Assembly (NCBI GenBank): GCA_011088105.1
Contig: JAALKI010000003.1
Location: 1 to 64,000 of the forward strand
Direction of reading: 5' to 3'
Source of the DNA: Nitrospirota bacterium
GTDB taxonomy: Bacteria > Nitrospirota > Nitrospiria > Nitrospirales > UBA8639
DNA length: 64,000 nucleotides
In this document: piece by piece, positions 43,778-52,430 of the stretch
How positions within the stretch are numbered: position 1 is the stretch's first letter
Layout: each line of letters opens with the position of its first letter
Program-made: the position numbers and the translations under genes
The notes under the pieces: model-generated
Database searches by the model: none
What the model saw: the letters and a program-made list of their open reading frames with translations, nothing else
What the model was told of the DNA's origin: nothing

Positions 43778-44200
43778 CTAGGCCACAGTCGTGTGCTTGG
43801 AAGACAGCAGTGGGGGCGGTACATCTGTAGAGAGCCGGTCATATTCTGACGATGGAATAGTTGGTGCATCTCCCCACATTTTTTCAATCCCATAAAATTC
43901 TCTAATGTCCTGGCGAAATACATGGGCGATGATGTCCCCGTAATCCATAAGTATCCATGTTCCTGACGATCCCCCTTCAATAGTGGCATGAGCGGAAAAA
44001 CGGTGGGAGAGCTCTTGGTCAATCGTCTCGGCAATCGCCTTGACCTGCCGTTCTGAGTTTCCGGAGCATAAGACAAAATAATCAGCAATAGAGGTCAGCG
44101 CTCCAACTTCCAAGATCAGGACATCGAGCGCATTTTTTTCAACAGCGACTCGCGCTATTGCTAAGGCTTTTTCTTTCAGGTCCAAAACGGTACAGATCAC
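43778..44200 (-). CDS. rsfS: Ribosomal silencing factor RsfS
   Basis: 140 residues. Core motif DVLILEVGALTSIADYFVLCSGNSERQVKAIAETI, with WILMDYGDIIAHVFRQDIREFYGIEKMWGDA at the end of the domain, identifies RsfS. It binds ribosomal protein uL14 and blocks subunit joining during starvation. GTG 44200 overlaps the nadD stop in a GTGA, so translation is coupled. A low-complexity tail of about 20 residues follows the domain. Confidence 0.93.
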   Translation of the reverse strand: MICTVLDLKEKALAIARVAVEKNALDVLILEVGALTSIADYFVLCSGNSERQVKAIAETIDQELSHRFSAHATIEGGSSGTWILMDYGDIIAHVFRQDIREFYGIEKMWGDAPTIPSSEYDRLSTDVPPPLLSSKHTTVA

Positions 44201-44877
44201 CTCACAGGCATGTCATATAAACGATGTTGAATTATATAAGATTCCACGGAGGCGGGCAACCAATGTGAAACAGGCCATCCAGCTCTGAGGTGTTGCCGGA
44301 TGGTTGAGGCAGATATGTCACAGGGCGGTAGGGCCAGAAGGGTGATTGTGCTGGTTTGGGAGGTTGAAACGACCAGTTGCTCACGTTGTCCTTCATCAAG
44401 GGCGTGTAAGACATCCAATGGCATGCTGGGGAGCAGGGGAAGGGCAGGGAGTTCCGTGAAACGATGAGCGGGCCTTGAAAGGACTACGAAATGGCAGACC
44501 TGTAGTAAAGCCTGGGCTTGTTTCCAACTTGCAATCTCTAGAAAGGCATCGAGGCCAATGAGAAAGAACAGTTCAACGTCAGAATCCAGCTCCTGATAGA
44601 GTCGATCGATTGTATCATACGTATAGGATGTTTGAGGGAACCGTATTTCGATATCAGATATGTGGAACTTTGGATAAGGGACGATGGCCTGTTGCACCAT
44701 CGCGAACCGATGGGAAGCTGGTGCGAGGGAATCCGATGATTTGTGTGGGGGAGCAGATGAAGGAATAAAGAGAACACGGTCAAAATCTAACCGCTCACAG
44801 GTTTGCTCGGCGATGTAAAGATGGCAGGAATGAATGGGGTTAAATGTTCCCCCCAGAAGGCCGATGCGCATAGGCAT
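44197..44877 (-). CDS. nadD: Nicotinate-nucleotide adenylyltransferase NadD
   Basis: 226 residues. IGLLGGTFNPIHSCHLYIAEQ carries the nucleotide-binding (H/T)xGH-type motif and CDISASTIRQHLRAGWPVSHWLP the ISSTxIR-type motif. It adenylates nicotinate mononucleotide in NAD synthesis. ATG 44877 or 44871 may be used. It is flanked by proB and rsfS, the classical order of this chromosomal segment. Confidence 0.95.
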   Translation of the reverse strand: MPMRIGLLGGTFNPIHSCHLYIAEQTCERLDFDRVLFIPSSAPPHKSSDSLAPASHRFAMVQQAIVPYPKFHISDIEIRFPQTSYTYDTIDRLYQELDSDVELFFLIGLDAFLEIASWKQAQALLQVCHFVVLSRPAHRFTELPALPLLPSMPLDVLHALDEGQREQLVVSTSQTSTITLLALPPCDISASTIRQHLRAGWPVSHWLPASVESYIIQHRLYDMPVR

Positions 44878-44888
44878 GAATTGAGCCG

Positions 44889-46022
44889 TTACAAGAGGAC
44901 TAAATTATCTCGATGGATGACTTCTTCATATTCCTGATTCCCTAAGATTTCCCCAATCTTCTCTGTTTGTGCTCCCATAATCTTTCGGAGATCGGTAGCC
45001 GAAAAGTTCACTAATCCTTGGGCAAAGGCTTTACCTGTTTCATTGGTGCATTTGACAAGATCGCCTGGCCAAAAATCTCCCCGAATGGCAATAATTCCCG
45101 AGGGGAGGAGACTTTTCCCTCGATGGGTCAGGGCGTCAACGGCTCCAGCATCCAGCAGGATGTGCCCTTTGGGTCGCAACGTATAGCGGATCCATTGCTT
45201 TCGGCTGGACTGGCTGTTCTTTGAGGGGTCCGTACGAGGGAAGAAGAACGTGCCGGCAAGATGGCCATTAAAGATGTGGGGCATAAGATTTGGGATTTCG
45301 CCATTCAGCAGAAGCGTTGGGATGCCCATACTCCCTACCAGTTTTGCTGCCTGGATTTTGGTCACCATGCCGCCAGTGCTCTCTTGGCTTCGTGATGTGC
45401 CGGCTCCACGTTCAATATCGGGTGTAATCGTCTGGACAGACGGAATGAGGGTGGCTGTTGGGTCAAGTCGTGGGTCTTGGGTAAAGAGACCATCTACATC
45501 AGAGAGGATGATCAGCAGGTCGGCGTCCACAAGTTGGGCAACCTGCCCCGCTAACGAGTCATTATCGCCAAACCGAATTTCTTCGACTGACACCGTGTCA
45601 TTTTCATTAATGATAGGAATGACATCAAGCGTGAGTAAGGTGGTCAGCGTATGACGGGCATTAAGAAATCGCTTGCGGTTTGCCAAATCTTGGTGTGTGA
45701 GGAGTACCTGAGCCACCTTTTGTCCCAGTTTGTGAAACGCATGTTCATACGAATGAATCAACTGGCTTTGCCCTGCGGCTGCCGCGGCTTGTTTCAGGGT
45801 AAGTGTCCCTGGGTAGGCTTTCAACCCTAACTTTTCTATGCCAGCCACGATGGCTCCTGATGAGACCAGTACGACTTCGCGCGTGGTTTGTCGAACCTCG
45901 CACAATTCTTTGACCAATCGGTCAATGTGTTCGAGCCGAAGGCCGTCTTTGGGGGATGCGACGAGGCTGCTCCCAATTTTTACCACGACCCGTTTGGCCT
46001 CGGTGATCAGTTGGGTTCGCAT
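44889..46022 (-). CDS. proB: Glutamate 5-kinase ProB
   Basis: 377 residues. The amino acid kinase domain has RVVVKIGSSLVAS, INENDTVSVEEIRFGDNDSLAG, and SDVDGLFTQDPR, followed by a C-terminal PUA domain (about residues 285-370). First step of proline synthesis. The start overlaps the end of obgE by 16 bases. proA is not in this window. Confidence 0.96.
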   Translation of the reverse strand: MRTQLITEAKRVVVKIGSSLVASPKDGLRLEHIDRLVKELCEVRQTTREVVLVSSGAIVAGIEKLGLKAYPGTLTLKQAAAAAGQSQLIHSYEHAFHKLGQKVAQVLLTHQDLANRKRFLNARHTLTTLLTLDVIPIINENDTVSVEEIRFGDNDSLAGQVAQLVDADLLIILSDVDGLFTQDPRLDPTATLIPSVQTITPDIERGAGTSRSQESTGGMVTKIQAAKLVGSMGIPTLLLNGEIPNLMPHIFNGHLAGTFFFPRTDPSKNSQSSRKQWIRYTLRPKGHILLDAGAVDALTHRGKSLLPSGIIAIRGDFWPGDLVKCTNETGKAFAQGLVNFSATDLRKIMGAQTEKIGEILGNQEYEEVIHRDNLVLL

Positions 46023-47029
46023 GGTTGTTGCACTGGTTGGTAAATGTGCTTTCCCAGATAGTGGAGTAATGGGTCAATGCCTATTTGCGTCACTGCCGAA
46101 ACCAGGAAACAGGGGAGCTTGTGCTGCTGACAATACATGGCCAAGGTTTCTTTATGTGTGCCATTGCCTTGAATGTCAAGTTTGGTCCCCACCACAGCAG
46201 ATGCTCGTTGTGCGAGTGAGGGATCAAATGCTGCTAATTCACGCTGAAGAATGTGAAGGCTGTCGACAGGACTTTCCGTTGCCCATTCGGAAATGTCTAT
46301 CAAATAGACCAAAAACGCCGTTCGCTGAATGTGCCGGAGAAATTGAAATCCCAATCCTTTCCCTTCATGCGCGCCTTCAATGAGCCCTGGGATGTCGGCG
46401 ACTACGAAAGTTTGGTCGTCATTGAGGGCGACGACCCCCAGGTGAGGGCGAAGCGTCGTAAATGGGTAATCCGCTACTTCTGGATGGGCTGAGGAAATAG
46501 CGGAAATCAATGTCGATTTTCCGGCGTTGGGAAAACCGACGAGGCCCACATCAGCTAACAACTTGAGTTCGAGTCTCAGCCATTGAGACTCTCCTGGTGT
46601 GCCTCGTTCAAATTTTTGTGGAACGCGATTTGTTGAGCTGGAAAATCGGGCATTTCCTCGTCCACCTTTTCCGCCATGCGCGGCAGTCCAGCATTGTTCG
46701 GGTTCTGTCAAATCCATCAGGATGTCATCGCTGGTATCATCTCGAATGACGGTGCCAACCGGAACCGGAATGATGATGTCGTGACCCGTTCGCCCGTGTT
46801 TGTTCGACTCCTGTCCTGGAGTTCCTGATTGAGCCGTATGGTGCCGTTGGTAGCGGAAGTCTAATAGCGTGGCGACGCGTGGCGATGCTGTAAAAATGAC
46901 GTTCCCGCCATTGCCGCCATCTCCACCATCAGGTCCGCCATGCGGAACAAACTTTTCTCGACGGAAACTCCGAATGCCGTCTCCGCCTTTTCCGGCCTGG
47001 ACGAAGATTCTGGCCTGATCAATGAACAT
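46007..47029 (-). CDS. obgE: GTPase ObgE/CgtA
   Basis: 340 residues. The glycine-rich Obg fold at the N-terminus (FVPHGGPDGGDGGNGG) precedes the GTPase domain with G1 GFPNAGKSTLI, G3 DIPGL and a G4-type TKLD motif. Needed for large-subunit maturation and stress response. ATG 47029 gives the standard MFIDQARIFVQAGKGG start; a TTG 12 bases upstream is also in frame. The C-terminal variable region is short. Confidence 0.96.
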   Translation of the reverse strand: MFIDQARIFVQAGKGGDGIRSFRREKFVPHGGPDGGDGGNGGNVIFTASPRVATLLDFRYQRHHTAQSGTPGQESNKHGRTGHDIIIPVPVGTVIRDDTSDDILMDLTEPEQCWTAAHGGKGGRGNARFSSSTNRVPQKFERGTPGESQWLRLELKLLADVGLVGFPNAGKSTLISAISSAHPEVADYPFTTLRPHLGVVALNDDQTFVVADIPGLIEGAHEGKGLGFQFLRHIQRTAFLVYLIDISEWATESPVDSLHILQRELAAFDPSLAQRASAVVGTKLDIQGNGTHKETLAMYCQQHKLPCFLVSAVTQIGIDPLLHYLGKHIYQPVQQPCEPN

Positions 47030-47122
47030 GACTGGTCTCAAACAACAGAGAGGATAAAAAGCCTTGAACGCCTGGCGGGAACGGTGAGCCCGTAAATGAT
47101 GAAAGAAACCGGGGATGAAGAT

Positions 47123-47380
47123 TTAGGAGGGGGAGGGATAGACACTCACTTTTCGTCGACTGATGCCGCCCTCGAACTTTACAACTCCTTCGAATTTGGC
47201 GAACAATGTGTGGTCTTTTCCGATGCCCACATTATAGCCAGGGAAGAACTTGGTTCCTCGCTGTCGTACCAAAATGACGCCTGGTTTGACTTGCTCTCCT
47301 GAATACCGTTTTACGCCAAGATATTGAGGATTACTATCTCGTCCATTCCGTGATGATCCGCCGCCCTTTTTATGAGCCAT
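47123..47380 (-). CDS. rpmA: 50S ribosomal protein L27
   Basis: 85 residues. [22 protein letters not shown] is the diagnostic L27 N-terminus, and [23 protein letters not shown] follows. A longer open frame exists upstream, but ATG 47380 gives the canonical protein. No N-terminal extension needing Prp cleavage is present. Located between rplU and obgE. Confidence 0.97.
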   Translation of the reverse strand: MAHKKGGGSSRNGRDSNPQYLGVKRYSGEQVKPGVILVRQRGTKFFPGYNVGIGKDHTLFAKFEGVVKFEGGISRRKVSVYPSPS

Positions 47381-47405
47381 CCTGCTTGTTCCTTCCTCAG
47401 CGCAA

Positions 47406-47720
47406 TTATGTTGAAACGATATCTTGTATTTGGAGAAGTGTAAAGTCCTGCCGGTGTCCCTGCGTCCGACGATACCCTTTTCGTCGCTTTTTCTTGAAGA
47501 TCGTGATAGATCGGGTCCGTCCATTCCTCAAGATCGTGGCTTTGACATGGGCGTTGTCGATATAGGGATGGCCAATGACAGAGTCTGTATCCGTTCCAAT
47601 AAAACTGACAGGGGTTAACTGGACGTCTTCCCCTTTCTCTCCAGGAAGTTTTTCAACTTGGAGGGTTGTGCCTGGTTCAACCCGATATTGCTTCCCACCG
47701 CTTTCAATAATGGCGTACAT
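47406..47720 (-). CDS. rplU: 50S ribosomal protein L21
   Basis: 104 residues. [17 protein letters not shown] at the start and [20 protein letters not shown] near the end identify L21. AAGGAG lies just upstream of ATG 47720. First gene of the leftward operon rplU-rpmA-obgE-proB-nadD-rsfS; the promoter should be in the spacer to its right. Confidence 0.97.
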   Translation of the reverse strand: MYAIIESGGKQYRVEPGTTLQVEKLPGEKGEDVQLTPVSFIGTDTDSVIGHPYIDNAHVKATILRNGRTRSITIFKKKRRKGYRRTQGHRQDFTLLQIQDIVST

Positions 47721-48035
47721 GGACAGGTCTCCTTACAGTTAAGTAGCAACATGTACCATGAGACAAGAAAAAGTGTCAAGGTGAAAGGTTCTGTTCAACG
47801 ATGGTTGAGGCCGAAAGTGCGATAGAAAAAGGAGAGAGTTTTGCCATTGCCAAAAGCTTCCCTCGTCTTGTCATGATTAAATGGCGTCTTGAGAGCCTAG
47901 TGTGATAGGAAAACAAAAAAACTCTGTCACCAATTTTTGAAGAATGCCATGGGTTTGGTTGGGAAGTATTAAGGCAATGGTGGCGATAAACATTGAAATA
48001 TGGTCTTGGTGATGGGTTTTATTACCTAGGTTATT
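47721..48035. other. Divergent spacer between rplU and a phosphodiesterase gene
   Basis: About 315 bases that should hold the promoter of the ribosomal-protein operon and of the opposite gene. I could not identify a clear L21 leader structure or promoter, and no gene-like frame is present. Confidence 0.5.
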
Positions 48036-48533
48036 ATGGTTGCCAAACGATCCATTGTGACGATGATTGGGGTTATCTCCGATACCCATGGCTTAGTCCG
48101 TCCTGAAGCGATTGATGCGTTGAAAGGCGTCGAGCGTATTATCCATGCTGGTGACATTGGAAGCCCAGATGTCCTCCGTATCCTCCAAACGATTGCCCCA
48201 GTGATTGCTGTCCGAGGAAATAATGACCGAGATGAGTGGGCAGAGGTGTTGCCGGTAATAGAGAGTGTGGACGTAGGGGCGCACCGTTTCTATGTTTTGC
48301 ACGAACTGGACCGTCTCGATATCGATCTGGAAGCGGCTGACTATTCCGCGGTCATTTTTGGGCATTCTCATAAGCCTGTTGCTGAAAGGCGGAAGGGGGT
48401 CCTCTACCTTAATCCTGGAAGCGCTGGGCCTCGCCGGTTTCGTCTGCCAGTCACGCTTGCTCGCCTTCACATCCGTGGTCGAGAGCTTGAGAGTGAACTT
48501 ATCGAATTAATTCCTGCTCGTGTTGTGGTATGA
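48036..48533 (+). CDS. YfcE/MJ0936-type metallophosphodiesterase
   Basis: About 165 residues. Metal motifs: GVISDTHGL, AGDIGS, RGNNDRDE and IFGHSHKP, followed by LNPGSAG. Members hydrolyse small phosphodiesters in vitro; the physiological substrate is unknown. The start may be ATG 48036 or ATG 48063, the latter giving the usual short N-terminus. A strong terminator follows. Confidence 0.88.
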   Translation: MVAKRSIVTMIGVISDTHGLVRPEAIDALKGVERIIHAGDIGSPDVLRILQTIAPVIAVRGNNDRDEWAEVLPVIESVDVGAHRFYVLHELDRLDIDLEAADYSAVIFGHSHKPVAERRKGVLYLNPGSAGPRRFRLPVTLARLHIRGRELESELIELIPARVVV

Positions 48534-48574
48534 CGACTCAGGCTGAAAGAAAACCTAGGATTTGTGGGCTTAGA

Positions 48575-48610
48575 GCCTTCTCTTGAAAACAGAGAGGGCA
48601 GGGTTTTTTG
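48575..48610 (+). terminator. Rho-independent terminator
   Basis: GCCTTCTCT pairs with AGAGAGGGC (nine pairs, one G-T), with the loop TGAAAAC, followed by AGGG and a six-T run at 48604-48609. It lies 42 bases after the phosphodiesterase stop and just before the end of the convergent nadB gene. Confidence 0.85.
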
Positions 48611-48618
48611 ATTATCGT

Positions 48619-50256
48619 CTATCCTACCTTACCGGTTTGTTGGTCAGAGGAATGCTGCTCAGGTATCTGCTGGAGTTGGCTGTGGGTTTTCCAGCCTCTG
48701 CCTTTTTTGTCAGGAAAGTCTGCACGGAAATGGGCACCGAGGCTATTCTCTCTCCACAACGCGGCCTCCGTAATGCATCGTCCCACCTGGATCATGTTTT
48801 TGACCTCATAGCCAGCACGGTTGTGAAAGGGGCCTCTCATGGTCCGCTCCCAGCGATGCAGTTGCGCCAAGGCGCTCACTAAGGATTCTCCAGTTCGAAC
48901 TAATCCAATTTTTCCCCACATAAGCCGACGGAGGGAGCTTCGGATCTTTTCAACATCTTCAGTCGTGCGGGAGATGATTCCGGTGGTCCATAGAGGTAAG
49001 TCATTCGTGGGGTGAGGCAGAGTTCGTGCGGTCTTTGTGTCCATAGCAGATTGGGCAGCACGGACACCAAAAACCAGCCCTTCCAACAGGGAATTGCTCG
49101 CCAGTCGGTTTGCGCCATGCACACCATTGCATGCGACTTCACCAGCGGCGAAGAGGCCGGGAATGCCAGTGGCTCCTCCAATATTTGTTTGAATCCCACC
49201 CATCATATAATGGGCGCTGGGAGAGACAGGAATCCACTCTTCTGTAATGTCAATGTCAAAACGTAGACAGGTCGTATAGATGGTCGGGAAGCGATTGCGA
49301 ATGAAGGTGCTGCCTAAATGGGTGACGTCTAAATACATGTGTCGGGAACGGGTTGCGGCCATTTCGGACCAGATCGCTCTTGCCACAATATCCCGGGGAG
49401 CGAGTTCAGCGGCAGGATGATACTGTTTCATAAACAGATCGCCTTTGCGGTTTCGCAGCAAACCGCCTTCTCCTCTCATGGTTTCGGATAGGAGAAAGGG
49501 TGGACTTGAAGGCAGAAAAAGAGACGTTGGATGAAACTGGACAAATTCCAGGTCAACGAGGGTGGCCCCAGCCCGATAGGCCATCCCCATCCCATCTCCG
49601 GTCGCACTTGCGGGATTTGAGGTGCGGGAATAGATTTGCCCCGCTCCGCCTGTTGCCAATACCACGGCTGTGCTAGACAGCGTGAGGTAGTCTCCTGTTG
49701 CCTCATCAAAAACCAGGACCCCACTACATCGGCCATCGGTCATGAGCAGATCAATGCTGAAATGGTGATCTAACCAAGTAATGGTGGGATGTTGCCGAGC
49801 TTGAGACAATAACACTCGAACAATTTCGTCACCGGTCGCATCGCCTCGTGCCCGAATAATTCGTGAACGACTGTGTGCACCTTCTTTTGTAAATGCAAAC
49901 TTTCCATCGACAGTATCAAACTGGGTGCCCCAAGAGACCAGTTCTTGAATCCTTTCCGGTCCATCTTCCACCAGCACTTTGGCGGCTTGCTCTTGTCCTA
50001 ATTGGTGTCCAGCTTTCATCGTATCCGAAAAGTGTAAATGGACATCATCTTCTTCATTGAGCGCTACGGCGACTCCGCCTTGTGCATACATCGAGCTGCT
50101 TTCCAACGGGCTTCCCTTTGTGACCATAACCACATGGCCGTATCGGGCGAGTTCAATGGCGGCTCGGAGACCAGCAATTCCACAGCCAATGACAATGAAA
50201 TCAGTCGCTGGTCCAGATTTGCAGGAAACGAGAGCTTTGCGAGCAGGGCTGTTCAT
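48619..50256 (-). CDS. nadB: L-aspartate oxidase NadB
   Basis: 545 residues. FAD-binding Rossmann FIVIGCGIAGLRAAIELARYG, then SSSMYAQGGVAVAL, GAHSRSRIIRARGD, MGGIQTNIGGATGIPGLFAAGEVACNGVHGANRLASNSLLEGLVFG, all typical of NadB rather than SdhA. First step of de novo NAD synthesis, making iminoaspartate. It precedes no nadA/nadC in this window; nadD lies 4 kb away on the same strand. Confidence 0.95.
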   Translation of the reverse strand: MNSPARKALVSCKSGPATDFIVIGCGIAGLRAAIELARYGHVVMVTKGSPLESSSMYAQGGVAVALNEEDDVHLHFSDTMKAGHQLGQEQAAKVLVEDGPERIQELVSWGTQFDTVDGKFAFTKEGAHSRSRIIRARGDATGDEIVRVLLSQARQHPTITWLDHHFSIDLLMTDGRCSGVLVFDEATGDYLTLSSTAVVLATGGAGQIYSRTSNPASATGDGMGMAYRAGATLVDLEFVQFHPTSLFLPSSPPFLLSETMRGEGGLLRNRKGDLFMKQYHPAAELAPRDIVARAIWSEMAATRSRHMYLDVTHLGSTFIRNRFPTIYTTCLRFDIDITEEWIPVSPSAHYMMGGIQTNIGGATGIPGLFAAGEVACNGVHGANRLASNSLLEGLVFGVRAAQSAMDTKTARTLPHPTNDLPLWTTGIISRTTEDVEKIRSSLRRLMWGKIGLVRTGESLVSALAQLHRWERTMRGPFHNRAGYEVKNMIQVGRCITEAALWRENSLGAHFRADFPDKKGRGWKTHSQLQQIPEQHSSDQQTGKVG

Positions 50257-50310
50257 CTTTTGAAAAGGATGATCCTTATCGCATGGAATAGGTATCGAGG
50301 TCTGGGTGAG

Positions 50311-50796
50311 CTAGGAGATAGATTGGTGGGATGCCATCCCAAATGGAATGTCGCCCTCCACACCTGCCAATAAGATGACTTGCCTGCCTCTCCAATGCAG
50401 GATCCCGTGGCCATTGGCCTGGGTAACAGGCGCATTGCTTTCTTCTGTCCATTCACCTTGCCATCGGATATTGACGAGAATTTGATCGTCACGAATTGTA
50501 ATCCGTTCAATGGATAGGTCGAGGGTGATCTGGGAATAGGTCTGAAAGTCGCGTTGAATTTCAACGTCTAATTGTTTCAGATTATCAAGTGGCAAAAACA
50601 GCTCACGTGCAGCTGAGTCATTCTTCTCGACATAGGCTTGGCGAAGAGAGTCAATTACCTCGACGATGCGTTCGAATCGGGCGTGATCTTCAGGATATTT
50701 AGGTGTCTTGGTCGAGGCGCATCCCGTCATTACCTCAAACAGGAGGCAGACGAGGATGAGACATTGTATGCTATGGCGGAAAAAGATTTTTGACAT
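50311..50796 (-). CDS. Lipoprotein of unknown function
   Basis: 161 residues. Signal peptide with lipobox (LLFEVMTGCAS), then a domain with mixed alpha-beta character, PEDHARFERIVEVIDSLRQAYVEKND and LDVEIQRDFQTYSQITLDLSIERI, resembling small nuclear-transport-factor-2-like folds (tentative). Lipoprotein anchoring is clear; function is not. It ends 54 bases before the nadB start on the same strand. Confidence 0.75.
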   Translation of the reverse strand: MSKIFFRHSIQCLILVCLLFEVMTGCASTKTPKYPEDHARFERIVEVIDSLRQAYVEKNDSAARELFLPLDNLKQLDVEIQRDFQTYSQITLDLSIERITIRDDQILVNIRWQGEWTEESNAPVTQANGHGILHWRGRQVILLAGVEGDIPFGMASHQSIS

Positions 50797-50865
50797 GGAT
50801 CATTATAACGAGGGAGATACCGGATGGGTCAAGGCATGGTAAGGTGGCCACATGTTTTTGTATAA

Positions 50866-51008
50866 GGGGCTATTGAAAAATCCGCCAGCAGCGTTCTCAT
50901 GGCTTGGAAGGCTCAACGTACTCTCTCGTACGCCTCGCCCTCTTCGCGGCTTGCGGCCTTGCTGGACCATGGCTCCGCCGAGAGACTTTTGAATTATTCA
51001 ATACTCCC
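50866..51008. repeat. Dispersed intergenic repeat with inverted ends
   Basis: A 143-base element starting GGGGCTATTGAAAAATCCGCC and ending TTCAATACTCCC, so its ends are imperfect inverted repeats. The first 35 bases closely match the reverse complement of the right end of the 19672-19892 element. No coding capacity. Confidence 0.65.
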
Positions 51009-51066
51009 TAATAACCCTTGATGCGTCGCTAGCCGTTTCAAAAAGACTGGAAAGGAAGTGCATCCG

Positions 51067-51912
51067 ATGTTTAAATTGAAAAAACGCCCCCTCAAAACGG
51101 AAAAAACACCTCCACTCTATAATGTGTTAGAGAACTATACCGATTTTGATCCTCCAGGTAATGTGATGGTGTGTGGAATGACCGGCGAGGAAGATCTTGC
51201 CACGCATGCCAAAGTGTTGGGGGAAAGTTACGATATCCCCGTCGAGACAATGACGAATTTGCTCAGTGATGGGGGTGTATATGTGTATCCTGAAACTGGC
51301 GCCTTAGTGACACGTGGCCTTTTCGCTTGTAAGGTTGACCTTACGGGAGAGACACCCAAGTGGACCTGGGTGTTAGACCTTCCGCAATATATGGAGGCCG
51401 AGCAACTCGTACGATCCTTAGACGTGACATTAGCGGTGGCTGCCGAAAGAGTGTTGACACGAACGCTTCCAGAAGAACTCCAAGACCGGCTAAAGGAAAA
51501 AAACCTTGGGCTGGATTATACTCAACTAGACCGAAGTGTGACACGAGGTGGAGATATTGCCTATATCGACTTTCGAAAAGACTGGTCTCCACACTTTAAG
51601 CGGAAATGCACGATGCCCGATGGTTCAATGGTTGAAACAGGCGGGCTCCAAGAATTTGCGACCTTGCACGGCATTACAGAAACTCAGGCAAAACAATTGA
51701 TGGAGGAAGGCGGGATATTAGAAATCGATGAGGGTGTGTTGGCCTGCCAGGTCATTAATAACCAGCCGACAGTGGCCAGGTTCAATAAGAAGCAATATGC
51801 CAAAGCAAAAGACATTGCTGAATCCCAAAATCTTCATATCATGGATGCCCTGAGCGAAATGGCACTGAATGACCCTGTGTTAGTCCGTGCCCTCAGACGT
51901 ATGGAAGGGTAA
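51067..51912 (+). CDS. Protein of unknown function
   Basis: About 281 residues, predicted soluble and acidic, with no signal peptide or recognised domain. It has two related-looking halves containing similar patterns: YDIPVETMTNLLSDGGVYVY and HGITETQAKQLMEEGGILEI, each a short helix-turn then strand. This may be an internal duplication. GGAAG lies about 10 bases before ATG 51067; an earlier GTG at 51058 would be too close. Function unknown. Confidence 0.65.
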   Translation: MFKLKKRPLKTEKTPPLYNVLENYTDFDPPGNVMVCGMTGEEDLATHAKVLGESYDIPVETMTNLLSDGGVYVYPETGALVTRGLFACKVDLTGETPKWTWVLDLPQYMEAEQLVRSLDVTLAVAAERVLTRTLPEELQDRLKEKNLGLDYTQLDRSVTRGGDIAYIDFRKDWSPHFKRKCTMPDGSMVETGGLQEFATLHGITETQAKQLMEEGGILEIDEGVLACQVINNQPTVARFNKKQYAKAKDIAESQNLHIMDALSEMALNDPVLVRALRRMEG

Positions 51913-51972
51913 CAATAAGATTAGGCAGATGGTGCATTCAACTTACGTATTTCTCTGACTGTTCAAGGTTCT

Positions 51973-52404
51973 TCAGTTCCATCCAGTTGGTTCATATCCT
52001 CGTTTACTTAGGCATTTGTTGACGAAATTCATATGGGCGCGACTCGGTTTGGCAGATGCAAACAGCCCATGTAATAACCCGACGGTTGCACCGGTGGCAG
52101 CCCCAACGGCTGCGCCGGTTCCGGCTGAACCACGGATAGCACCACCTATTGCCCCTGTTGCTGCACCTGTCCCGGCTCCTACGATAGTGCCTCCGGCAAT
52201 TTGTTCGGTTTTATGTGATTCCACATATTCCTCAGCAAGGGTTGTGCATTCGGCAATATCCTGGTCGGCTTGTGATTGCCCGACTTCTTGAAAGTGGTCA
52301 TTGGGGTACAAGACGGGTTTGGGGCCGGCACATCCCAGGATAAGAAAGAAAATAAGCATCAAGCCCATTCCCATTGCCTCAGTGTTCATCCATTTTTTTC
52401 TCAT
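51973..52404 (-). CDS. Glycine-zipper lipoprotein
   Basis: 143 residues. Signal peptide with lipobox (FLILGCAG), then a helical region with conserved Cys in DIAECTTLAEEYV, a glycine-zipper stretch (GGTIVGAGTGAATGAIGGAIRG) and a C-terminal Cys in NKCLSKRGYEPTGW. Glycine-zipper lipoproteins insert in or brace the outer membrane. It ends 60 bases from the unknown gene at 51067 and converges with it. Confidence 0.8.
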   Translation of the reverse strand: MRKKWMNTEAMGMGLMLIFFLILGCAGPKPVLYPNDHFQEVGQSQADQDIAECTTLAEEYVESHKTEQIAGGTIVGAGTGAATGAIGGAIRGSAGTGAAVGAATGATVGLLHGLFASAKPSRAHMNFVNKCLSKRGYEPTGWN

Positions 52405-52430
52405 TGTCTCTCCTTCTGTCTTGCCCCGTC

